NCBI GenBank assembly: GCA_002479405.1
Contig: DLMX01000028.1
Coordinates: 300 to 17,472 of the forward strand
Origin: Methylophilaceae bacterium UBA7525
GTDB lineage: Bacteria > Pseudomonadota > Gammaproteobacteria > Burkholderiales > Methylophilaceae
Direction: 5' to 3'
DNA: 17,173 nt
Shown here: positions 1 to 5,630 of the stretch, piece by piece
Layout of the letters: the number at the start of each line of letters is the position of its first letter
How positions within the stretch are numbered: the stretch's first letter is position 1
Notes under the pieces: generated by a model
Database searches by the model: none
The model's input: the letters and a program-made list of their open reading frames with translations, nothing else
What the model was told of the DNA's origin: nothing
Position numbers and translations under genes: made by a program

Positions 1-882
1 ACCGCCGGGAATCACCGCCTTCAGCTGACGACCTTTCCAGACGCCACCGGCCATTGCCAGCAACTCCGGGAATGGCGTACCCATCTTCACTTCGTAGTTG
101 CCTGGCTTTTCAACATGGCCGGAAACCGAGAATATCTTCGAACCGCCGGAATTGGCGACACCCAGATCCTGAAATGCCTGGCCGCCGTGCTGCATGATCC
201 AGGGGATCGAGGTAAAAGACTCAGTGTTGTTGACCGTGGTCGGGCTGCCGAACACGCCGTAACTGGCAGGGAAAGGCGGCTTGAAACGCGGCTGACCCTT
301 CTTGCCTTCGATCGACTCGATCAGCGCGGTCTCTTCGCCGCAGATATAAGCGCCATAGCCATGAACGGCATAAAGATCAAAACTGAAATCGGTACCGAAC
401 AGCTTCTCGCCGATGAAGCCTGCCTTGCGAGCCTCTGTCAACGCCTGCTCGAAAGTCTCGTAATCTTCCCAGATCTCGCCATGAATATAGTTGTAACCGA
501 CGCGTGTACCCAGCGTATAGGCGGCAATCGCCATGCCCTCGATCAGCTGGTGCGGGTTGTAACGGATGATGTCGCGGTCCTTGAATGTGCCGGGCTCACC
601 CTCGTCCGTATTGCAGACCAGATATTTGACGCCGTCATAGTAACGCGGCATGAAACTCCATTTGAGACCAGTCGGAAAACCTGCACCGCCACGTCCGCGC
701 AGACCGGAGAGCTTGACCTGACTGATGATGTCGGTGGGCTTCACTTTTTCCGTCACGATACGCTTCAGCTGTTCGTAACCGCCCAGCTTGATATAGGTTT
801 CCAGGCTGTTGGGCCTGGATTCGGTGATGGTTCGGAGACAGACCAGTGTCTGTTGCTCCAGGTTATGGGCCAAAGGCTTCAT
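1..882 (-). CDS. nuoF: NADH-quinone oxidoreductase subunit F (NuoF), 3' end outside window
   Basis: Complex I subunit that binds FMN and NADH and carries cluster N3; it accepts electrons from NADH at the tip of the cytoplasmic arm. The 294 visible residues are an uninterrupted frame that leaves the window at base 1, against a usual family length of about 430. Visible motifs are GRGGAGFPTGLKW (residues 63-75) and NTDEGEPGTFKDR (91-103), the FMN/NADH-binding loops, and GAYICGEETALI (177-188). The four cysteines that bind the N3 4Fe-4S cluster lie further on and cannot be seen. The ATG overlaps the nuoE stop by one base (TAATG), so translation is probably coupled. Identity is certain from motifs and operon position. 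Confidence 0.97.
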   Translation of the reverse strand, partial: MKPLAHNLEQQTLVCLRTITESRPNSLETYIKLGGYEQLKRIVTEKVKPTDIISQVKLSGLRGRGGAGFPTGLKWSFMPRYYDGVKYLVCNTDEGEPGTFKDRDIIRYNPHQLIEGMAIAAYTLGTRVGYNYIHGEIWEDYETFEQALTEARKAGFIGEKLFGTDFSFDLYAVHGYGAYICGEETALIESIEGKKGQPRFKPPFPASYGVFGSPTTVNNTESFTSIPWIMQHGGQAFQDLGVANSGGSKIFSVSGHVEKPGNYEVKMGTPFPELLAMAGGVWKGRQLKAVIPGG

Positions 883-1355
883 TATTCCAGCCCCTCCAGA
901 ATCTCGTCCACCTTGGCCGGCGTCAGCGATTCGTGCATTTTGGTGTTGTTCACATGGAACAGCGGCGCACCACCGCAAGCCCCCATGCACTCGCCCTCCT
1001 TCAGCGTGAACTTGCCGTCCGGAGTGGTCTCGTTGAAGCCGATACCAAGTTTGCATTGCAGATGATCGACGATCTGGTCGGCATCGCGCAGCATGCAGGA
1101 AATGTTGGTGCACACGGTGATCTTGTACTTGCCCACCGGTTCCAGCTCATACATGTTGTAGAAGGTCGCCACTTCCAGCGCCGCAATGGCCGGGATTCCC
1201 AGATAATCCGCGACAAAGGCAATGGTCTCTTTCGACAGCCAGCCCTTTTCCACCTGCGCGATACGCAAGGCAGACATCACCGCGGCCTGCCGTCTGTCGG
1301 CAGGGTATTTAGTCAGTTCGTAATCAATCTTGGCTATGGATTCTGGGGATAACAT
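882..1355 (-). CDS. nuoE: NADH-quinone oxidoreductase subunit E (NuoE, thioredoxin-like 2Fe-2S)
   Basis: 157-residue peripheral-arm subunit of complex I carrying the off-pathway 2Fe-2S cluster N1a; it pairs with NuoF. The four ligands are visible as C82-x4-C87 (CTNISC) and C123-x3-C127 (CMGAC). The N-terminal helical part (about 1-75, with ATFYNMY near its end) and the thioredoxin-like C-terminal part have the expected order and length. The ATG lies 6 bases after the nuoD stop, with only a weak Shine-Dalgarno-like stretch (TAAGCGA) that spans the nuoD stop. Its stop overlaps the nuoF start. Confidence 0.97.
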   Translation of the reverse strand: MLSPESIAKIDYELTKYPADRRQAAVMSALRIAQVEKGWLSKETIAFVADYLGIPAIAALEVATFYNMYELEPVGKYKITVCTNISCMLRDADQIVDHLQCKLGIGFNETTPDGKFTLKEGECMGACGGAPLFHVNNTKMHESLTPAKVDEILEGLE

Positions 1356-1361
1356 ATTCGC

Positions 1362-2624
1362 TTATCTATCTATCTCGCCAAACACGATGTCCTGCGTCCC
1401 GATGATGGCAACGAGGTCGGCAATCATGTGGCCTCGCGTCATTTCATCCAGCGCTGCCAGATGGGGGAAGCCAGGCGCACGAATCTTCAGGCGATACGGC
1501 TTGTTGGCACCGTCGGAAATCAGGTAGATGCCGAACTCGCCCTTGGGGTGTTCGACCGCCGCATAGGCCTCACCTGCCGGTACATGAAAACCTTCGGTGA
1601 ACAGCTTGAAGTGATGGATCATGGATTCCATGTCCTGCTTCATGTGCTCGCGCGAAGGTGGCGCGATCTTGTGATTGTCGCTGATGACCGGGCCCGGATT
1701 CTTGCGCAGCCAATCCACACATTGCCTGATGATACGGTTGGACTGACGGAACTCTTCGATGCGCACCAGGTAACGGTCATAGCAGTCACCATTGACGCCC
1801 ACCGGGATGTCGAAATCCATCCTGTCATAGACTTCATAGGGTTGCTGCTTGCGCAAATCCCACTCGATACCGGAACCGCGCAGCATAGGACCGCTCAAAC
1901 CCAGCGCCAGCGCACGCTCAGGCGACACCACGCCGATGCCGACCGTACGCTGCTTCCAGATACGGTTATCGGTCAGCAAGGTCTCGTATTCGTCTACATA
2001 TTTCGGGAAGCGCTTGGTGAAATCCTCGATGAAATCAAGCAGGGAACCCTGACGGTTCTCATTCATGCGATTGATATCCGACTGGCTGTGTACCGTGGAT
2101 TTCTCATATTGCGGCATGCGATCCGGCAAGTCGCGATAGACGCCACCCGGCCGGTAATACGCCGCATGCATGCGCGCGCCGGAGACAGCCTCATAGCAGT
2201 CGAACAGATCTTCACGCTCGCGGAAGGCGTAAAGGAACACCGTCATGGCACCAACATCCAGCGCATGTGCGCCCAGCCACAGCAGGTGATTCAGCACACG
2301 TGTGATTTCGTCGAACATGACGCGGATATATTGCGCACGCAATGGCACTTCCAGGCCCAGCAACTTTTCGATCGCCATGACATAGGCGTGTTCGTTGGAC
2401 ATCATGGAAACGTAATCGAGACGATCCATGTAAGGCACGGACTGCAGATAGGTGCGGTTCTCCGCCAGCTTCTCGGTCGCGCGATGTAGCAGGCCGATAT
2501 GCGGGTCAGCACGTTGAATAACTTCGCCATCCAACTCCAGCACCAAGCGCAACACACCGTGCGCCGCCGGGTGCTGCGGCCCAAAGTTCATTGTGTAATT
2601 TCTAATCTCAGCCACGGCATTCAC
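1362..2624 (-). CDS. nuoD: NADH-quinone oxidoreductase subunit D (NuoD, 49 kDa)
   Basis: Complex I subunit that, with NuoB, forms the quinone-reduction site; it is related to the large subunit of NiFe hydrogenases. GPQHPAAHG (residues 15-23) and the SMMSNEHAY stretch of the family are present, and the frame is intact over 420 residues. The chosen ATG has a good Shine-Dalgarno (GAAGGG, about 5 bases away). As I recall, NuoD in related bacteria begins M-A-E-I-R-N-Y directly after nuoC. Here the A-E-I-R segment is preceded by M-N-A-V, and GTG at 2615 is the position of the ancestral start. The extra residues come from a local duplication/insertion upstream. The stop codon lies at the edge of a (GATA)3 tract. 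Confidence 0.96.
   Translation of the reverse strand: MNAVAEIRNYTMNFGPQHPAAHGVLRLVLELDGEVIQRADPHIGLLHRATEKLAENRTYLQSVPYMDRLDYVSMMSNEHAYVMAIEKLLGLEVPLRAQYIRVMFDEITRVLNHLLWLGAHALDVGAMTVFLYAFREREDLFDCYEAVSGARMHAAYYRPGGVYRDLPDRMPQYEKSTVHSQSDINRMNENRQGSLLDFIEDFTKRFPKYVDEYETLLTDNRIWKQRTVGIGVVSPERALALGLSGPMLRGSGIEWDLRKQQPYEVYDRMDFDIPVGVNGDCYDRYLVRIEEFRQSNRIIRQCVDWLRKNPGPVISDNHKIAPPSREHMKQDMESMIHHFKLFTEGFHVPAGEAYAAVEHPKGEFGIYLISDGANKPYRLKIRAPGFPHLAALDEMTRGHMIADLVAIIGTQDIVFGEIDR
2583..2615 (-). repeat. Direct repeat copy B (functional nuoD 5' end)
   Basis: 33 bases inside the working nuoD, starting at a GTG. They match copy A at 2710-2742 at 27 of 33 positions. Relative to copy A this version uses more A/T-rich codons, including a rare-type AGA arginine codon. 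Confidence 0.85.
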
Positions 2625-2658
2625 CCTTCAAGCACCGGCTCATCGGAGTGCGTTCACA

Positions 2659-2718
2659 ATGAACTTCAGTGGAGGCTAATGCCTGTGCAGCAGGCGTTAT
2701 GCCGGAGCTAAAGTTCAT
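2659..2718. repeat. 60-bp imperfect inverted repeat in the nuoC-nuoD insert
   Basis: Outer arms are 2659-2669 and 2708-2718 (11 bp, one mismatch). A 4x4 internal loop follows. Inner arms are 2674-2685 and 2691-2703 (12 pairs, one bulged base, one G-T pair), and the apical loop is TGCAG. In the nuo transcript this would fold into a long hairpin just upstream of nuoD. No T-run follows, so it is not a typical terminator. It resembles a small palindromic repeat element. Confidence 0.75.
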
Positions 2719-2742
2719 CGTATAGTTGCGAATCTCAGCCAT
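2710..2742 (-). repeat. Direct repeat copy A (orphaned nuoD 5' end)
   Basis: 33 bases beginning with the ATG just after nuoC, paired with copy B at 2583-2615. The 94 bases between the two copies (2616-2709) resemble nothing I recognise as part of NuoC or NuoD. Confidence 0.85.
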
Positions 2743-2744
2743 GC

Positions 2745-3341
2745 CTATCCCTTGTGGAATCCTTCGTCCCGAATAATCCGCGGCACGTTATTACGCAGTT
2801 CGATGGATACCGGCTGGTAGATCACACGCTGCTGGTCCGGGTCATAACGCATCTCGACATTGCCGATCATCGGGAAGTCCTTGCGGAACGGATGGCCGAC
2901 AAAACCATAGTCGGTCAACAAACGGCGCAGGTCCGGATGATCCTCGAACATGATGCCGAACAGGTCAAAAGCTTCGCGCTCGAACCAGTTGGCAGCGGGC
3001 CACAGATTCACCAGCGTCGGCAGCACCGGAAAGTCTTCGTCCTCGGCATAGACACGCAGACGCAGGCGCTGGTTAAGGCTGACGGAAAGGAAATGATAAA
3101 CCACGGCAAACCGCGGGCCCTCCCAGGTGCCATCGCCATATTCGGCATAGTCCACGCCGCACAGATCGATCAGCTGCTCGAATTTGAGTGCCGGAGCATC
3201 GCGCAGAATCCGGCAAACCTCCAGCAAATCTGCCGCTTTGACTTCAATCGTGATCTCAGCGACATGCACGCTGAGCCTGGACAGTTTTTCGCCCAAGGCC
3301 AGCTTGATTTCTTCGGATAATTTTTCCAGACGCGCGCTCAT
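2745..3341 (-). CDS. nuoC: NADH-quinone oxidoreductase subunit C (NuoC, 30 kDa)
   Basis: Complex I connecting subunit, which packs against NuoD and helps dock the peripheral arm. The 198-residue protein has the family signature in order: WFEREAFDLFGI (119-130), HPDLRRLLTDYGF (135-147) and GHPFRKDFP (149-157). It is a separate NuoC, not a NuoCD fusion. A TTG sits one codon upstream, but the ATG at 3341 is preferred because a GAAAG Shine-Dalgarno lies 7 bases before it. Its end is normal (EGFHKG, TAG); the anomalous DNA begins only after the stop. Confidence 0.96.
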   Translation of the reverse strand: MSARLEKLSEEIKLALGEKLSRLSVHVAEITIEVKAADLLEVCRILRDAPALKFEQLIDLCGVDYAEYGDGTWEGPRFAVVYHFLSVSLNQRLRLRVYAEDEDFPVLPTLVNLWPAANWFEREAFDLFGIMFEDHPDLRRLLTDYGFVGHPFRKDFPMIGNVEMRYDPDQQRVIYQPVSIELRNNVPRIIRDEGFHKG

Positions 3342-3356
3342 CAATATTCTTTCTGC

Positions 3357-3833
3357 CTATCGCGCAATTGTATTGGTACGCTTGATCTTGTTCTGCAACT
3401 GAATGATGCCGTAAAGCAGGGCTTCAGCCGTTGGCGGGCAACCCGGCACATAGACATCGACCGGCACGATGCGGTCGCAACCGCGCACCACGGAATAGGA
3501 ATAGTGATAGTAGCCGCCACCATTTGCGCAGGAACCCATGGAAATAACCCAACGCGGCTCTGCCATCTGGTCATACACCTTGCGCAAGGCCGGCGCCATC
3601 TTGTTGACCAGCGTACCCGCCACAATCATGACATCCGATTGCCTTGGGCTGGGCCTGAAAACGATACCGAAACGATCGAGGTCGTAGCGGGCAGCACCGG
3701 CATGCATCATCTCGACCGCACAACAGGCGAGACCGAAGGTCATGGGCCAGAGGGAACCGGTACGGGTATAGTTGATGACCGTATCCAGCGAAGTCGTTAC
3801 AAAACCTTTTTCAAGTATGCCTTCGATGCTCAT
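3357..3833 (-). CDS. nuoB: NADH-quinone oxidoreductase subunit B (NuoB, PSST)
   Basis: 158-residue complex I subunit that carries the terminal 4Fe-4S cluster N2 and hands electrons to quinone at the NuoD interface. The ligand pattern is complete: tandem C37-C38 in GLACCAVEMM, C102 in GSCANGGG and C132 in VPGCPPTAEALLYGI. Length and motifs are normal for the family. The start lies 11 bases after the nuoA stop, and its stop is 15 bases before the preferred nuoC ATG, as expected for one polycistronic transcript. Confidence 0.97.
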   Translation of the reverse strand: MSIEGILEKGFVTTSLDTVINYTRTGSLWPMTFGLACCAVEMMHAGAARYDLDRFGIVFRPSPRQSDVMIVAGTLVNKMAPALRKVYDQMAEPRWVISMGSCANGGGYYHYSYSVVRGCDRIVPVDVYVPGCPPTAEALLYGIIQLQNKIKRTNTIAR

Positions 3834-3844
3834 GCTTTATGCCA

Positions 3845-4201
3845 TCACTCCCACTCAAGGGCGCCCTTCATCCACTCGTAGATAAATCCGACCACCAGCA
3901 CGCCGAGAAACACCATCATGGCGACAAAGCCGAACATGCCGATTTCCTGGATAACCACTGCCCAGGGAAAGAGAAAAGCAATTTCAAGATCAAAGAGAAT
4001 AAAGAGGATGGCAACGAGGTAATAGCGCACATCGAACTTCATGCGCGCATCTTCAAACGCCTCAAAGCCACATTCGTATGGGGAATTTTTTTCTGCGTCA
4101 GGACGACTGGGGGAGACCAGCTTGCCGAGCACGATGGGGGCAACGCCGACTGCAAGTCCGACGGCGATGAACAACAGGATTGGAAAATAATTTTCCAGCA
4201 A
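3845..4201 (-). CDS. nuoA: NADH-quinone oxidoreductase subunit A (NuoA), TTG start
   Basis: 118-residue membrane subunit of complex I with three hydrophobic helices (about 5-27, 60-82 and 86-109). The conserved loop NSPYECGFEAFEDAR is around residues 39-53, followed by FDVRYYLVAILFILFDLE. The reading frame opens with TTG, preceded by GGGG 7 bases upstream. No ATG or GTG lies at a sensible position, and the resulting M-L-E-N-Y-F-P N-terminus fits the family, so TTG is very probably the true start. It is the first nuo gene, 69 bases after the tRNA-Leu gene. Confidence 0.95.
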   Translation of the reverse strand: MLENYFPILLFIAVGLAVGVAPIVLGKLVSPSRPDAEKNSPYECGFEAFEDARMKFDVRYYLVAILFILFDLEIAFLFPWAVVIQEIGMFGFVAMMVFLGVLVVGFIYEWMKGALEWE

Positions 4202-4270
4202 GTTAAAACCCCAATTCTACTGCCCGTCCGGCCAGACGCCCGACCGGCAAAAGCAAACTAAAGATTATTC

Positions 4271-4355
4271 TGGTGCCGTCGGAGAGACTCGAACTCTCAT
4301 GACTTTCGTCACCACCCCCTCAAGATGGCGTGTCTACCAATTTCACCACGACGGC
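4271..4355 (-). tRNA. tRNA-Leu (anticodon GAG)
   Basis: 85-nt cloverleaf with long variable arm, CCA encoded. The acceptor GCCGTCG pairs with CGACGGC, discriminator A. The D-arm (GTG...CAC) is followed by anticodon stem CCATC/GGTGG, whose loop TTGAGGG gives anticodon GAG (reads CUC and CUU). The variable arm TGAC-GAAA-GTCA is a stable hairpin typical of class II tRNAs, and the T-arm GAGAG-TTCGAGT-CTCTC is canonical. It lies between secG and nuoA on the same strand, so it is probably cut out of the tpiA-secG-nuo transcript. Confidence 0.97.
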
Positions 4356-4391
4356 AACTTTGCGGGCTTGTCGCCCGTGAAAGTAATTTTG

Positions 4392-4745
4392 TTATTCCGG
4401 CACTACATCTGCTGCACTGGACTCAGCAGGAGCGTTGTCACTGTCAGCTGGGATATCCTTGGATGGCGATGCAGCCGAATTTGTTTGCGCCTTGACCACA
4501 CTGCCGGCCTCGCTGCGATGACCGGAGATATAAGCCAGCGATAGGCTGGCAGCAAAAAATATGACAACACAGATTGCAGTGGCACGGCTCATGAAGTTGG
4601 ACGAACCGCTCACACCGAACAGACTGCCGGAAGCGCCGCTACCGAACGCAGCACCCATATCCGCCCCCTTGCCATGCTGCAACAGAACAAGGCCAATCAC
4701 GCCTATCGCCGACAACACATGCACTACCAACGCTAAAGTTTCCAT
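4392..4745 (-). CDS. secG: Preprotein translocase subunit SecG
   Basis: 117-residue inner-membrane subunit of the SecYEG channel. It has two hydrophobic helices (about 3-22 and 56-75) with the SecG linker between them (LLQHGKGADMGAAFGSGASGS, then SNFMSRAT). A polar Ala/Ser/Pro/Asp-rich C-terminal tail (from about 85) is typical of proteobacterial SecG. The ATG has a good Shine-Dalgarno (AGGGAATT). It lies 21 bases after tpiA and is followed, after a small GC hairpin at 4366-4380, by the tRNA-Leu gene. Confidence 0.95.
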   Translation of the reverse strand: METLALVVHVLSAIGVIGLVLLQHGKGADMGAAFGSGASGSLFGVSGSSNFMSRATAICVVIFFAASLSLAYISGHRSEAGSVVKAQTNSAASPSKDIPADSDNAPAESSAADVVPE

Positions 4746-4766
4746 AATTCCCTAATCTCCCGCCCA

Positions 4767-5567
4767 TCAGCCAGCATTCATGCTGATTTCCGATGCGGCG
4801 CGACATATTGCAATAAATTCATTGGCATTCAACGAGCAACGCCCGATCAATCCGCCATCTATATCCGGCATAGCCAGTAATTGTGACGCATTTGAAGGAT
4901 TTACGCTACCCCCATAAAGGATACGCACCCGGTTTGCGACATCCGCATCACGCTCTGCAATCTGCCTGCGAATGAAAGTATGCATGGCTTGTGCCTGCTC
5001 CGGCGTCGCAGTTCTGCCGGTGCCGATTGCCCATGAAGGCTCATAAGCGATCACCGCCCGCAACTGCACCGCCTTGGACAACACTTCCAAACCAAGGGTA
5101 TTCAGAATCGCGATCATCTGACTGGCAACGACCGCCTCAGAAACCCCGGCTTCACGCTCTTCCAGCGTCTCACCGACACAGAATATCGGCGTCAATCCCG
5201 CCTTCAGCGCCATACCGAAGCTGGCCGCGGCCGAGGTATTGGTTTCGTGGATCAACACCCTGCGCTCGGAGTGCCCGATCAGCACGTAGGTACAACCGAA
5301 ATCCGCCAGCATTCTGGCCGAGACAGCTCCGGTATAAGCGCCATACTCATGCGGGCTGACATTCTGGCCGCCCCAGGCAATATTGGTTTCCTGCAACAGC
5401 GACTGCACCTGAAACAAATAGGGAGACGGAACGCAGACAGCAAAATCCGCATTGCTCAAATCACGCAAACCGGACGTGATTTCGGTAATCAAGGCCTGAT
5501 TCTGCGCCAAGCTACCATGCATTTTCCAGTTGCCGACAACCAGCTTACGACGCATTTTTTTACTCAT
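4767..5567 (-). CDS. tpiA: Triosephosphate isomerase
   Basis: 266-residue TIM-barrel enzyme interconverting dihydroxyacetone phosphate and glyceraldehyde 3-phosphate in glycolysis and gluconeogenesis. Catalytic residues are visible: N13 and K15 in GNWKMHGS, H99 in IGHSERR, E176 in AYEPSWAIGTG (the mobile loop 6), and YGGSV (218-222). The phosphate-binding loop 8 reads LIGRCSL (240-246) instead of the usual GGASL, so the second glycine is an arginine. No Shine-Dalgarno precedes the ATG at 5567; a second in-frame ATG at 5555 also lacks one. The promoter predicted upstream would leave only a few leader bases. Function is secure; the exact start is less so. Confidence 0.96.
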   Translation of the reverse strand: MSKKMRRKLVVGNWKMHGSLAQNQALITEITSGLRDLSNADFAVCVPSPYLFQVQSLLQETNIAWGGQNVSPHEYGAYTGAVSARMLADFGCTYVLIGHSERRVLIHETNTSAAASFGMALKAGLTPIFCVGETLEEREAGVSEAVVASQMIAILNTLGLEVLSKAVQLRAVIAYEPSWAIGTGRTATPEQAQAMHTFIRRQIAERDADVANRVRILYGGSVNPSNASQLLAMPDIDGGLIGRCSLNANEFIAICRAASEISMNAG

Positions 5568-5579
5568 AAATTTTGCCGG

Positions 5580-5609
5580 ATTCTACCGCGCAGCACGTTA
5601 TACGGTCAA
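5580..5609 (-). promoter_or_regulatory. Sigma-70-like promoter of tpiA-secG-tRNA-nuo
   Basis: Reading the minus strand, a -35 box TTGACC (5609-5604) and a -10 box TAGAAT (5585-5580) are separated by 18 bases; each matches consensus at 5 of 6 positions. It lies wholly in the 63-bp gap between recJ and tpiA. The expected start of transcription is near 5573, about six bases before the tpiA ATG. Confidence 0.6.
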
Positions 5610-5630
5610 TGAAATAAGCACGCGCAAAGG

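Larger units (their letters stand above)
2608..2742 (-). pseudogene. Duplicated, truncated 5' end of nuoD (44-codon ORF)
   Basis: An ATG two bases after the nuoC stop opens a frame whose first 11 residues, MAEIRNYTMNF, match the start of NuoD. It then leaves homology (SSGITPAAQAL...) and stops at a TGA that overlaps the functional nuoD start by 17 bases in another frame. AAGGGAT at the end of nuoC is a plausible Shine-Dalgarno. I read this as the original nuoD start region, cut off from its gene by inserted DNA. The 33 bases shared with the working copy differ at six positions. Apart from the first base of the start codon, all differences are synonymous. It could still be translated as a short leader coupling nuoC to nuoD; no independent function is recognisable. 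Confidence 0.75.

Noticed and set aside
115..1065. Long plus-strand open frame of about 316 codons
   Set aside because: It lies antisense to nuoF and nuoE, whose motifs are unmistakable; the frame is a by-product of codon bias.
1428..2489. Plus-strand open frame of 353 codons
   Set aside because: Antisense to nuoD, no recognisable domain, low-complexity composition typical of a shadow frame.
2655..2709. Possible integron attC site (GCGTTATGCC with an imperfect palindrome)
   Set aside because: The second core pair (RYYYAAC/GTTRRRY at both ends) is missing, and there is no integrase or cassette array. The resemblance is limited to one half-site.
2624..2745. Frameshifted NuoCD fusion
   Set aside because: Both NuoC and NuoD are complete with their own starts, stops and family-typical lengths; the intervening DNA is an insertion, not a broken fusion.
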